Assembly (NCBI RefSeq): GCF_000805335.1
Contig: NZ_KN708638.1
Coordinates: 5,747,359 to 5,811,358, forward strand
From: Streptomyces sp. CT34
GTDB lineage: Bacteria; Actinomycetota; Actinomycetes; Streptomycetales; Streptomycetaceae
Reading direction: 5' to 3'
Length of the DNA: 64,000 nt
In this document: one piece after another, positions 16,620-26,136 of the stretch
How positions within the stretch are numbered: position 1 is the stretch's first letter
Layout: every line of letters starts with the position of its first letter
The notes under the pieces: model-generated
Seen by the model: the letters and a program-made list of their open reading frames with translations, nothing else
What the model was told of the DNA's origin: nothing
Database searches by the model: none
Program-made: the position numbers and the translations under genes

Positions 16620-17630
16620 GTGTTCTCGTACCTCATCCGCAGGTTGATCAGCGCAGTGATCCTGCTGCTGATCGTCAGCGCGGTCACTTTCGGCATCTTC
16701 TTCCTGCTGCCGAAACTGGCCGGGCAGAGCACCGACCAGCTCGCCCAGCAGTACATCGGAAAGGCCCCCACACCCGCGGACATCGCCGCGGTGAAGAAGA
16801 ACCTCGGGCTGGACAAGCCGGTGTACGAGCAGTACTGGGAATTCCTCAAGGGCATTTTCGTCGGCGTCGACTACAAATTCGGACCGGAAGCGGCCAAGTG
16901 CCATGTACCGTGCTTCGGTTACTCCTTCAAGACGCATATCGAGGTCTGGCCGGAAATCGAGTCCCGGCTCCCGGTGACGCTGTCACTGGCCGCCGGCGCC
17001 GCGGTGCTGTGGCTGGTCTCCGGCGTCGCCACCGGAGTGCTCTCCGCGCTCCGCCCCGGCTCGTTCTTCGACCGGATGGCCATGGGCGTGGCGCTGGCCG
17101 GCGTCTCGCTGCCGATGTTCTTCACCGGCGCGCTGGCACTGGCCCTGTTCACCTACCAGTGGCCGATCTTCGAGCGCAGCGACTACGTCCCGCTGCTCCA
17201 GGACCCGTTCCTGTGGGCCCGGACGCTGGTGCTGCCGTGGGTCACCCTGGCCTTCCTCTACTCCGCGCTCTACGCCCGGCTCACCCGGGCGGGCATGCTG
17301 GAGACGCTGAGCGAGGACTACATCCGCACCGCCCGTGCCAAGGGCCTGCGGGAGCGCAAGGTGGTCCTGCGGCACGGGCTCCGGGCCGCGCTCACCCCGA
17401 TCGTCACCGTCTTCGGTATGGACCTGGGCCTGCTGCTGGGCGGTGCGCTGATCACCGAACAGGTCTTCTCGCTCAAGGGAGTCGGCGCCTTCGCGGTCGA
17501 CTCGATCAACGCCAACGACCTGCCGAACATCCTCGGCGTCACCCTGCTCGCCGCGTTCTTCATCGTCATTTGCAACCTGGTGGTGGACGTTCTGTACGCC
17601 GCCGTCGACCCGCGGGTGAGGCTCACGTGA
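16620..17630 (+). CDS. Peptide ABC transporter permease (DppB/OppB type)
   Basis: 336 residues, GTG start giving VFSYLIRRLISAVILLLIVSAVTFGIFFL, the usual first helix of OppB-type permeases. Six helices in total. The large external loop (35-115) contains LAQQYIGKAPTPADIAAVKKNLGLDKP. The coupling helix is DYIRTARAKGLRERKVVLRHGLRAALTPIV. The ending VVDVLYAAVDPRVRLT is standard for the family. It pairs with the C-type permease. Its TGA overlaps the GTG of the first ATPase gene (17627-17630). Confidence 0.95.
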   Translation: MFSYLIRRLISAVILLLIVSAVTFGIFFLLPKLAGQSTDQLAQQYIGKAPTPADIAAVKKNLGLDKPVYEQYWEFLKGIFVGVDYKFGPEAAKCHVPCFGYSFKTHIEVWPEIESRLPVTLSLAAGAAVLWLVSGVATGVLSALRPGSFFDRMAMGVALAGVSLPMFFTGALALALFTYQWPIFERSDYVPLLQDPFLWARTLVLPWVTLAFLYSALYARLTRAGMLETLSEDYIRTARAKGLRERKVVLRHGLRAALTPIVTVFGMDLGLLLGGALITEQVFSLKGVGAFAVDSINANDLPNILGVTLLAAFFIVICNLVVDVLYAAVDPRVRLT

Positions 17631-18753
17631 CCGACGCTTCCGAGAACACGACCGGGCCGGCCGCACAGGCCGGGGAAGCCCCAGAAGCAGGGCAGTCGGC
17701 GCCGGCCGGTTCCGCCGGTCCCACCGCCTTCCTCGAAGTCCGCGATCTGAAGGTGCACTTCCCCACCGACGACGGCCTGGTGAAGTCCGTCGACGGCCTG
17801 ACCTTCAGCCTGGAGAAGGGCCGGACGCTCGGCATCGTCGGCGAGTCCGGCTCCGGCAAGTCGGTGACCTCGCTCGCCGTCATGGGGCTGCACCGCGCCT
17901 CCCGGCGGCAGCGCGGCAAGGTCCGGATGTCCGGCGAGATCTGGCTGGGCGGCCGGGAGCTGGTCTCGGCCGATCCCGACGAGGTGCGCCGGCTGCGGGG
18001 CCGCGAGATGGCGATGATCTTCCAGGATCCGCTGTCCGCGCTGCACCCCTACTACACGGTCGGCAACCAGATCGTGGAGGCGTACCGCGTCCACCACGAC
18101 GTCGACCGGAGGACCGCGCGCAGACGGGCCGTCGAGATGCTCGACCGGGTCGGCATCCCGCAGCCGGACAAGCGCGTCGACGACCATCCGCACCAGTTCT
18201 CCGGCGGCATGCGCCAGCGCGCCATGATCGCCATGGCGCTGGTCAACAACCCCGAGCTGCTGATCGCCGACGAGCCGACCACCGCCCTGGACGTCACCGT
18301 CCAGGCGCAGATCCTGGACCTGATCCGCGATCTCCAGAAGGAGTTCGGCTCGGCAATCGTCATCATCACCCACGACCTGGGCGTGGTGGCCGAACTCGCC
18401 GACGACCTGCTGGTGATGTACGGCGGCCGGTGCGTCGAGCGGGGCCCGTCGGAGAAGGTCTTCGCGACCCCGCAGCACCCCTACACGTGGGGCCTGCTCG
18501 GCTCCATGCCGCGGATCGACCGCGACCAGACGGACCGGCTGATCCCCGTCAAGGGCTCGCCGCCCAGCCTGATCAACGTGCCGTCCGGCTGTGCCTTCAA
18601 CCCCCGTTGCCCGTACGCGGACGTCCCCGCGGACAACGCCACCCGCACGGTGCGCCCCGAACTGCGGCAGGTCGCCGGCCGGCACTTCACCGCGTGCCAC
18701 ATGGCGCAGGAGGAGCGGGAGCGTATCTGGACCGAAGAGATTGCGCCGAAGCT

Positions 18754-18757
<4 letters not shown>
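17627..18757 (+). CDS. Peptide ABC transporter ATPase (DppD/OppD type)
   Basis: 376 residues. GTG start in a GTGA overlap with the permease. Walker A GESGSGKSV (about 72-80), Q-loop IFQDPLSALHPYYTVG, signature FSGGMRQRAMIAMAL, Walker B ELLIADEPTTALD with Asp215, and H-loop ITHDLGVVAELADDLLVMYGG are all intact. The oligopeptide C-terminal domain carries the cysteines GCAFNPRCPYA, then a late CHMAQ, which in several OppD/DppD proteins bind an iron-sulfur cluster. The first 40 residues are a low-complexity Ala/Gly/Pro tail. It powers import with the second ATPase. Confidence 0.95.
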
Positions 18758-19923
<1,166 letters not shown>

Positions 19924-19929
19924 GTCCTG

Positions 19930-19947
19930 ACGACTTGGCAAAGTCGT
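19930..19947 (+). terminator. Short hairpin after dpp operon
   Basis: ACGACTT-GGCA-AAGTCGT, a perfect 7-bp stem starting 7 bp after the last dpp stop. It is a weak terminator candidate or an operator of the next gene. Confidence 0.45.
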
Positions 19948-20022
19948 GGGTGAAGTGTGGCGGGAGAGTGCAGAGTTGGCACGGTTGTTCTAATCGCATC
20001 CGTGTGTTGGAAGGGACGGCTC

Positions 20023-21432
20023 ATGGCACTCTCCCGCTCTGCGCGTCGCACCTCCCGCTGGCTCGCCCTGGCGACCGCGGTGGCCTCGGCCGCCACCATC
20101 GCCGCCGCCCCGGGCGCCACCCCCGGCGCCCCCGGGGTCGGCGACCCCTACTTCCCCGCAATGGGCAACGGCGGCTTCAAGCCCCTCCACTACGACCTCG
20201 GCGTCAGCTACCACCCCGACTCCGGCCGGCTCGACGGCCGGACCACGCTGTCCGCCCGGGCCACCCAGAACCTCTCGACGTTCGACCTGGACCTCCAGAA
20301 GCTGACCGTCGACTCGATCCGGGTGAACGGCCGCCGGGCCCACTTCACCAGAACCGGCGACAAGATCGTCATCCGCCCCGGCGCCCCGCTCTCCCGCGGT
20401 GCGCGCTTCGCCGTCACCGTCGTCTACCACGGCGTCCCGCAGCCGCTCAGCGGCCCGATCGTCTTCGGCTCCAAGTACGGCTGGATGAAGACCAAGAGCG
20501 GCGTCTTCGTCGCCTGCGAGCCGAACGCCGCCTCGACGTGGTTCCCCTCCAGCGACCACCCCAGCGAGAAGGCCACCTACGACATCCGCATCGACGCGCC
20601 GAAGGGGCTCACCGGCGTCTCCAACGGGCGGCTCGTCGCCTCCGGCGAGTCGCACGGCCGCTCCTGGTCCCACTGGCGCGAGAGCCGCCCGATGGCGACG
20701 TACCTGGCGACCGCCACCATCGGCAAGTTCGACGTCCGTACCGGCACCACCCCCGGCGGCACCCCGATCTATGTCGCCACCGACCCGACCCTCCCCACCG
20801 GCAAGGTCGACGTCTACGGCATCACCGCGGCGGCCACCGACTACTGGTCCAAGCTCTTCGGCCCCTATCCCTTCGAGGAGACCGGCGCGGTCGTCGACGA
20901 CATGCCGGAGGCCGGCTTCTCCCTGGAGGTGCAGTCCAAGCCGGTCTACTCGGCGGTGCGCAACGAGACCACGATCGTCCACGAGCTGGCCCACCAGTGG
21001 TTCGGTGACTCGGTCTCGGTCAAGCAGTGGAAGGACATCTGGCTCAACGAGGGCTTCGCCACGTACGCCCAGTGGCTGTGGGCCGAGCACCGCGGCACCA
21101 CGACCACCCACGACGCCTTCCGCAAGGCGTACAACTCCCTGCCCGCGAACGACCCGCTCTGGAAGATCAAGGTCTCCGACCCGCAGCGGGACACCATGTT
21201 CTCCCACGCGGTCTACGAGCGGGGCGCGATGACCCTCCAGGCGCTGCGCGAACGCATCGGCGACAAGGCGTTCTTCAAGCTGCTGCCCACCTGGACCGCG
21301 CAGCACCGCTACGGCAACGCGAACACCGCCGACTTCATCAGGCTCGCCGAGAAGGTCTCCGGCAAGCGGCTGGGCGGGCTGTTCCACACCTGGCTCGACA
21401 CTCCGGGCCGCCCGGCCCTGCCGGGGAACTGA
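20023..21432 (+). CDS. Secreted M1-family zinc metallopeptidase (aminopeptidase type)
   Basis: 469 residues. ATG at 20023 with GGAAGGGA ahead. A signal peptide covers about residues 1-30 (RRTSRWLALATAVASAATIAAA). The M1 N-terminal beta domain is followed by the zinc site HELAHQW (His320, Glu321, His324) and the third ligand Glu343 in WLNEGFA, the exact HEXXH-X18-E spacing. The usual GXMEN exopeptidase motif appears as PEAGFSLEVQSKP, so the substrate end of the site may differ from classic aminopeptidases. Length fits the short secreted Streptomyces M1 enzymes that lack the C-terminal ERAP domain. It lies next to a peptide importer, which fits extracellular peptide feeding. Confidence 0.92.
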   Translation: MALSRSARRTSRWLALATAVASAATIAAAPGATPGAPGVGDPYFPAMGNGGFKPLHYDLGVSYHPDSGRLDGRTTLSARATQNLSTFDLDLQKLTVDSIRVNGRRAHFTRTGDKIVIRPGAPLSRGARFAVTVVYHGVPQPLSGPIVFGSKYGWMKTKSGVFVACEPNAASTWFPSSDHPSEKATYDIRIDAPKGLTGVSNGRLVASGESHGRSWSHWRESRPMATYLATATIGKFDVRTGTTPGGTPIYVATDPTLPTGKVDVYGITAAATDYWSKLFGPYPFEETGAVVDDMPEAGFSLEVQSKPVYSAVRNETTIVHELAHQWFGDSVSVKQWKDIWLNEGFATYAQWLWAEHRGTTTTHDAFRKAYNSLPANDPLWKIKVSDPQRDTMFSHAVYERGAMTLQALRERIGDKAFFKLLPTWTAQHRYGNANTADFIRLAEKVSGKRLGGLFHTWLDTPGRPALPGN

Positions 21433-21460
21433 CCGCTCGCCCGGTCACCCGCCGACGCGG

Positions 21461-22120
21461 CTACCCGCCCTCCTCGGGCTCCTTGAGCGCCTTGGCCTCC
21501 TTCGGCCCCCGGGCGCGCAGCTGCTGCGGCCGGGGCAGATGCAGCCCGAGGTAGACCGCGCCCATCCGCAGCGCGAACACCACCCCCGCCGAGACCGCCG
21601 CGGCGGGGGTGGCCCCGACCCCGAGGTGGTGCATCAGCAGATAGCAGCAGCCGCCGGCCAGCGCCGCGATGGCGTAGACGTCCTCGCGCAGCAGCAGTGG
21701 CGGGAACTCCCCGCACAGCACGTCCCGGATGACCTCGCCGGCCACCCCGGTCAGCACCGCCAGGATGATCACGGCGAGCGGGGTGGCTCCCGCCGAGATC
21801 GCCGCCCGCGCCCCGATCACCGTGACGACGGACAGCCCGACCGCGTCCACGACCAGCAGGGACTTCCGCGGCAGCGACCAGAACCGCAGATAGATCATGG
21901 TGCCGACGCCGACGCAGATGATCACTGTGAGCAGTACCCAGTCGTGCGTCCAGTACAGGGGCCGCCGGTCCAGGATCAGATCGCGCAGCGTGCCGCCCGA
22001 GATGGACGCGGCGAACGCCAGCACCAGACCGCCGAACGGATCCATGTTCGCGCGGTAGGCGGCCAGCACACCGCTCGCCGCGAAGGCCGCGACGCCGACC
22101 AGGTAGAGCACATGCAGCAT
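21461..22120 (-). CDS. TRIC-type cation channel family membrane protein (UPF0126)
   Basis: 219 residues, ATG at 22120 (MLHVLYLVGVAAFAASG). Two UPF0126 repeats can be seen: GGLVLAFAASISGGTLRDLILDRRP and GVAGEVIRDVLCGEFPPLL, each with the GG..RD core. Seven hydrophobic helices are expected. Bacterial members form trimeric channels structurally related to animal TRIC potassium channels. The tail (205-219) is Lys/Glu/Pro-rich. It is convergent with the M1 peptidase gene (29 bp apart). Physiological ion and role are unknown here. Confidence 0.88.
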   Translation of the reverse strand: MLHVLYLVGVAAFAASGVLAAYRANMDPFGGLVLAFAASISGGTLRDLILDRRPLYWTHDWVLLTVIICVGVGTMIYLRFWSLPRKSLLVVDAVGLSVVTVIGARAAISAGATPLAVIILAVLTGVAGEVIRDVLCGEFPPLLLREDVYAIAALAGGCCYLLMHHLGVGATPAAAVSAGVVFALRMGAVYLGLHLPRPQQLRARGPKEAKALKEPEEGG

Positions 22121-22198
22121 GCGGCCATCATTACAGCCGCGGAACGCACGGGTCCGGGGCGGTCGGATGGCGGACGGCCGGGCGCCCTCCGGCACTCC

Positions 22199-22227
22199 TT
22201 GAAACTGACACTACCGGTCGGTAATAA
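22199..22227 (+). promoter_or_regulatory. Promoter with overlapping dyad upstream of thioesterase
   Basis: TTGAAA (22199-22204), 17-bp spacer, TAATAA (22222-22227) is the clearest housekeeping-type promoter in the window. TACCG-GT-CGGTA (22212-22223) is an exact dyad overlapping the -10, like many TetR-family sites. A second -10-like TACGGT sits 6 nt before the ATG. Confidence 0.65.
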
Positions 22228-22246
22228 ACCGGTGTACGGTGCCGCC

Positions 22247-23104
22247 ATGGCAACGGCGACCGCAGGAACCGTAGGAAACAGCGAGTTCGACCGCGACACC
22301 GCGGTCACCCGGCGCGCCCCCGGCGTCTACGACACCCACCTCTCCGCGGGCTGGACGATCATCAACGCGGTCAACGGCGGCTATCTCCTCGCCCTCATGG
22401 GCCGGGCCCTGGGCGACGCCCTCCCGCACCCCGACCCGCTCACGGTCACCGCGCACTACCTCACGGCCTCCGTCCCCGGCCCGGCCGTCATCCGCACCGA
22501 AGTGGTCCGCACCGGCCGCACGTTGTCCACCGGCACCGCCACCCTCGTGCAGTTCGCCGAGGACGGCACCGAGGTCGAGCGGCTGCGGGTACTCGCCGCG
22601 TACGGGGGCCTCGCGACCCTCCCCGACGACGTCCGCACCACCGCCGAGCCCCCGGCCATCCCGCCCTACGAGCACTGCCTGGGCGCCGAGAGCGCCCCCG
22701 GCGAGCGCCCGGCCATCCCCGGCAGCACCGCGATCACCGACCGGCTCGCCCTCCGCCTCGACCCGGCCACCGCGGGCTGGGCGGTCGGCGCCCCCTCGGG
22801 CAAGGGCGAGATGCGCGCCTGGTTCGGCCTCGCCGACGGCCGCGACCCCGACCCGCTCTCACTGCTCCTGACGGTCGACGCCCTCCCGCCCACCGCCTTC
22901 GAAATGGGCCTGAGCGGCTGGGTCCCCACCGTCGAACTGACCGCCCACATACGGCACCGCCCGGCCCCCGGCCCGCTGCGGGTCGCCATCACCACCCGCA
23001 ATCTGGCCGGCGGCTTCCTGGAGGAGGACGCCGAGGTCTGGGACTCCGAGGACCGCCTCGTGGCCCAGTCCCGCCAGCTGGCCCGCACGGTGCTGGTCGG
23101 CTAA
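22247..23104 (+). CDS. Acyl-CoA thioesterase-like protein, double hotdog
   Basis: 285 residues from the ATG at 22247. The first hotdog domain (about 10-125) includes SAGWTIINAVNGGYLLALMGRALGDAL and DPLTVTAHYLTASVPGPAVIRTEVVRTGRTLSTGTATLVQ. The second (165-285) includes FGLADGRDPDPLSLLLTVDALPPTAFEMG, then GFLEEDAEVWDSEDRLVAQSRQLAR. This is the TesB/4HBT_3 arrangement that hydrolyses acyl-CoA thioesters. It is monocistronic, convergent with the hydrolase gene 11 bp away. A promoter dyad suggests control by an unlinked TetR-type regulator, perhaps acyl-CoA responsive; that part is inference. Confidence 0.85.
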   Translation: MATATAGTVGNSEFDRDTAVTRRAPGVYDTHLSAGWTIINAVNGGYLLALMGRALGDALPHPDPLTVTAHYLTASVPGPAVIRTEVVRTGRTLSTGTATLVQFAEDGTEVERLRVLAAYGGLATLPDDVRTTAEPPAIPPYEHCLGAESAPGERPAIPGSTAITDRLALRLDPATAGWAVGAPSGKGEMRAWFGLADGRDPDPLSLLLTVDALPPTAFEMGLSGWVPTVELTAHIRHRPAPGPLRVAITTRNLAGGFLEEDAEVWDSEDRLVAQSRQLARTVLVG

Positions 23105-23115
23105 CTCCGGGAGGG

Positions 23116-23964
23116 TCAGGGCTCTCCGAGGAACTCCCTCAGCGCCACGGCCAGTTCGGCCGGCGCGTCCTCGTGGACCAGATGGCCCGCCCCCGTGATC
23201 ACCCGCAGCTCCGCCCCGGGGATGCGGGAGGCCAGCTCGTGCCCCTTGGCGACCGGGATCCAGGTGTCCTCGGCACCCCAGCAGACCAGCACCGGTACCG
23301 CGATCTCCCCGTAGCGTCCGGCCACCTCGTCGGTGAACCGCTGGTCGTTCTGCGCGATCTGCCGGTAGAACGCCGGCCGGCCCGCCTCCGTGCACCACGG
23401 CGCGACCAGCCGGTCCAGCACGTCGGGCCGCAGCCCCCGATGGCTGCACGAGGAGACGTACTCCCGCACCAGCGCCCGGTGGAGCTCCGGCGGCAGCTGC
23501 CCGAACACCTCCGGGTGCGCCCCCAGTAGCCGGTACGTCGGCGACCCCCAGGGCGCCAGCGCCACCGGGTCGACCAGTGCCAGCCGCTCGTACCGGGCCC
23601 CGTGCAGCAACTGCGCCCGCAGCGCGACACACCCTCCGAAGTCATGCGCCAGCACGGCCGGTTGGCGGCCCGGGGCCGTCAGTCCCCAGTGCTCCAGCAG
23701 CTCCCCGAACACCACCGCCTGCGCCGCCAGCGACACGTCCTGCCCGGCCCGCATCTCCGACGCCCCATAACCCGGCATGTCCCATACATAGACCTGCCGC
23801 CGCCCGGCCAGTGCCCGCGCCACCTCCCGCCACACGAACGACGAGAACGGCGTCCCGTGCAGCAGCACCACCGGTGGCGCACCCCCGCCACCCTCCCCGA
23901 GCACGGCCCATCGCACCTCGCCCGACGCACTGCGGAACGTACGGTCCAGAAGCCACTGTGTCAT
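23116..23964 (-). CDS. Alpha/beta hydrolase with Asp nucleophile (haloalkane dehalogenase / epoxide hydrolase type)
   Basis: 282 residues from the ATG at 23964. An in-frame GTG at 23982 is less likely because a -10-like TAGCCT lies 7 nt before the ATG, fitting a leaderless mRNA. Fold landmarks: oxyanion loop LLHGTPFSSFVWR, nucleophile elbow AHDFGG with Asp108, acid region WGAEDTWIP, and catalytic His in TGAGHLVHED. An Asp in place of Ser at the elbow is the mark of dehalogenases and epoxide hydrolases rather than esterases. The second halide-binding Trp after the Asp is replaced by Phe, so epoxide hydrolase or a related activity is at least as likely. An 11-bp dyad covers its promoter. Confidence 0.87.
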   Translation of the reverse strand: MTQWLLDRTFRSASGEVRWAVLGEGGGGAPPVVLLHGTPFSSFVWREVARALAGRRQVYVWDMPGYGASEMRAGQDVSLAAQAVVFGELLEHWGLTAPGRQPAVLAHDFGGCVALRAQLLHGARYERLALVDPVALAPWGSPTYRLLGAHPEVFGQLPPELHRALVREYVSSCSHRGLRPDVLDRLVAPWCTEAGRPAFYRQIAQNDQRFTDEVAGRYGEIAVPVLVCWGAEDTWIPVAKGHELASRIPGAELRVITGAGHLVHEDAPAELAVALREFLGEP

Positions 23965-23988
23965 GAGTGTCAGGCTAGACACTCATGA
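23961..23988 (-). promoter_or_regulatory. Perfect 11-bp operator dyad on a leaderless promoter
   Basis: TCATGAGTGTC (23961-23971) and GACACTCATGA (23978-23988) are exact inverse complements 6 bp apart. On the minus strand TCGACG, 17 bp, TAGCCT, 7 bp, ATG: the dyad spans the -10 and the start codon, ideal for repression. Confidence 0.75.
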
Positions 23989-24262
23989 CGGGGGCGTCGA
24001 TGCCGTGGGGCTCGGCTCGTACGGCCGACGTGGACGACGATGATCGTTACGATGGAGTCGTTGATCCGGTAGAGGGCGCGATACCTGCCGCTGTGGATGC
24101 GGCGCAGGTCCGGTGAGCCGTAGGGGATCGACCCTTCAGGGCGCGAGTGCTCGGCCAACAGGTCGATGGAAGCGAAGCGTTGGCGTAAACCCTCGGGTCG
24201 TCCTTCAGGAAGCGGGTGGCCGCGTCCAGTGCGGGCTCGTCCCGGATGACGTGGTGGCTCAC
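23970..24262 (-). pseudogene. RelE/ParE-type toxin, frameshifted
   Basis: The GTG at 24262 overlaps the antitoxin stop (GTGA). The frame begins MSHHVIRDEPALDAATRFLKDDP and then runs out of register. The family sequence continues one frame over as EGLRQRFASIDLLAEHSRP, PYGSPDLRRIHSGRYRALYRI, then VVHVGRTS. Restoring one C in a CCC run near 24191-24194 rejoins the two. The lost base makes the toxin inactive unless the ribosome slips or the read is wrong. The repaired frame would hold a TTA leucine codon, rare in Streptomyces. The tail beyond HVGRTS runs into the hydrolase operator. Confidence 0.8.
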
Positions 24263-24513
24263 TCGCGTTCCAGGCCGAGACGGGCGCGTACTTCGTCATG
24301 GGGCACACCGTGGACGGTGCCGGCTGCCTGCCGGGCCCGGTATTCGGCGAGCGCGAGAGCGTCCTCGATGTCCGCCAGTTCCTGGGGGTTTATCAGTACC
24401 GCGGCGGGTTGGCCGTGATCGGTGATGGTGATGCGCTCGCGGGCCAGCGCGGTCCGGCGGACGAGCGAGCCGAAGCGGGCCCGCGCCTCTGTCATCGCGT
24501 AGGTCGCAGACAT
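24259..24513 (-). CDS. Phd/YefM-type antitoxin
   Basis: 84 residues. MSATYAMTEARARFGSLVRRTALARERITITDHGQPAAVLINPQELADIEDALAL is the typical Phd/YefM start, with the DNA-binding N-terminal domain followed by an acidic, flexible toxin-binding tail ending in ARLGLERE. It is translationally coupled to the RelE-type gene. With the toxin frameshifted, the antitoxin may persist as an orphan repressor. A near-perfect dyad at its start codon fits autoregulation. Confidence 0.88.
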   Translation of the reverse strand: MSATYAMTEARARFGSLVRRTALARERITITDHGQPAAVLINPQELADIEDALALAEYRARQAAGTVHGVPHDEVRARLGLERE

Positions 24514-24528
24514 GTGCAGAACTGTACA
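24513..24528 (-). promoter_or_regulatory. Operator-like dyad at the antitoxin start
   Basis: TGTGCA-GAAC-TGTACA is an inverted repeat with one mismatch touching the antitoxin ATG. On the minus strand TACAGT falls 7 nt before the ATG, again a leaderless layout. Autoregulation by the Phd-type protein is the likely use. Confidence 0.5.
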
Positions 24529-24622
24529 CTTTTGTCGTCAAGGCGTGCAGCGGCGTGCGCCGTGGGGAATGCGCCCCCGCGCGGGGCGTGCGCCGGGGAC
24601 GGCCTCGTAGAATCGGCCCACC

Positions 24623-25792
24623 ATGGTTTACCTCGACCACGCCGCCACCACTCCGATGCTTCCGGAGGCGGTGCAGGCGATGACCGCCCAGCTGACCGTC
24701 ACCGGCAACGCGTCCTCCCTGCACGCCGCCGGCCGGCGGGCCCGGCGCACCGTCGAAGAGGCGCGGGAATCGCTCGCCGCCTCCCTGGGCGCGCGCCCCA
24801 GCGAAGTCGTCTTCACCGCGGGCGGCACCGAGTCCGACAACCTTGCGGTCAAGGGGCTCTACTGGTCCCGCAGGGCCGCCGACCCGGCCCGTACCCGGGT
24901 CCTGGTCAGCCGCGTCGAGCACCACGCGGTCCTGGACGCCGTCGAATGGCTCGGCGAGCACGAGGGCGCCACCGTCGACTGGCTGCCGGTCGACCGCTAC
25001 GGCCGGGTGCACCCCGACGCGCTGCGCGAGGCCATCGCCCGCAACCCCGGCGATGTCGCGCTGGCCACCGTCATGTGGGCCAACAACGAGATCGGCACCG
25101 TCCAGCCGGTCCGCGAACTGGCCGAGGTGGCAAGGGAGTTCGGGATCCCGCTGCATGCCGACGCGGTGCAGGCGGTGGGTCAGCTGGACGTCGGCTTCGC
25201 CGCCTCCGGGCTGGCCGCGATGACCGTCTCCGGCCACAAGATCGGCGGCCCGTACGGCATCGGCGCACTGCTGCTGGGCCGCGAACACGCCCCGGTGCCC
25301 GTCCTGCACGGCGGCGGCCAGGAGCGGCACGTCCGCTCCGGCACCCTCGACACCCCGGCCATCGCCGCGTTCGCCGCCGCCGGCCGGCACGCGGTCGCGC
25401 ACCGGGAGGAGTTCGCCCGCGAGATCGGCGCGCTGCGCGACGACCTGATCAAGGCGGTGCGCGCCGCCGCCCCGGACGCGATCCTGGGTGGCGACCCGGA
25501 CCCCGCGGGCCGGCTCCCCGCCAACGCGCACTTCACCTTCCCCGGCTGCGAGGGGGACTCGCTGCTGCTGCTCCTGGACGCCCAGGGCATCGCCTGCTCC
25601 ACCGGCTCGGCCTGCACCGCGGGCGTCGCCCAGCCCAGCCACGTGCTGCTCGCCACCGGCATGTCCCAGGACCTGGCCCGCGGCACTCTGCGCTTCTCGC
25701 TGGGGCACACCTCCACCGCCCGGGACGTCGCCGCCCTCGCGGAGGCCATCGGCCCGGTGGTGGAGCGGGCCCGGGGCGCGGGTCTCAGCTAG
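24623..25792 (+). CDS. Cysteine desulfurase (NifS/IscS family)
   Basis: 389 residues. It takes sulfur from cysteine with pyridoxal phosphate and passes it as a persulfide. Start MVYLDHAATTPMLPEAV is standard. The cofactor lysine is Lys206 in VSGHKIGGPYGIG. The persulfide cysteine is Cys331 in STGSACTAGV, within a class I-type mobile loop. TAGAAT lies 9 nt before the ATG, so the leader is nearly absent. It lies 344 bp upstream of mnmA, which needs persulfide sulfur for tRNA 2-thiouridine, so tRNA thiolation is the best assigned role; iron-sulfur supply is also possible. Confidence 0.95.
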   Translation: MVYLDHAATTPMLPEAVQAMTAQLTVTGNASSLHAAGRRARRTVEEARESLAASLGARPSEVVFTAGGTESDNLAVKGLYWSRRAADPARTRVLVSRVEHHAVLDAVEWLGEHEGATVDWLPVDRYGRVHPDALREAIARNPGDVALATVMWANNEIGTVQPVRELAEVAREFGIPLHADAVQAVGQLDVGFAASGLAAMTVSGHKIGGPYGIGALLLGREHAPVPVLHGGGQERHVRSGTLDTPAIAAFAAAGRHAVAHREEFAREIGALRDDLIKAVRAAAPDAILGGDPDPAGRLPANAHFTFPGCEGDSLLLLLDAQGIACSTGSACTAGVAQPSHVLLATGMSQDLARGTLRFSLGHTSTARDVAALAEAIGPVVERARGAGLS

Positions 25793-26136
25793 GGGCCGGC
25801 GCCGGCGGCCGGTGACGTGGCCTTCCCGGCCTTTCCGGCCTTCCCCGGCTACCCGGGCGGCCGGCGCAGCTCGGCGTCCTCCCGGGCCGCCGCCACCGGC
25901 GCCGCCCCCGCGGACACCACGGCGCCACCGCCGAGCGGCAGGGCCCGGCGCCGGGTGAGCGCGGACCGCCGGCGAGGCCGGTCGCCGGGCGCCTCCGCGG
26001 CGCCGTCCGCCCCGCCCCCGGATCGCTCCGCGGCCCCGTCCCCGGCCTGCCCCGTGTGCCGGGTCCGGTCCGTTTCCCCCGGGCCCCACACCAGGCTTTC
26101 CGGCCCCTCTCCGGTTCCGTCTACTCTGGAGTGGCT
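25793..26136. other. Intergenic stretch between cysteine desulfurase and mnmA
   Basis: 344 bp, GC-rich. A GTG frame from 25817 to 26140 would give 107 residues (Ala/Pro/Arg-rich with one CPVC) but has no ribosome site and runs into the mnmA start. TACTCT just before the mnmA ribosome site may be its -10. No terminator is obvious, so co-transcription with the desulfurase is possible. Confidence 0.4.
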
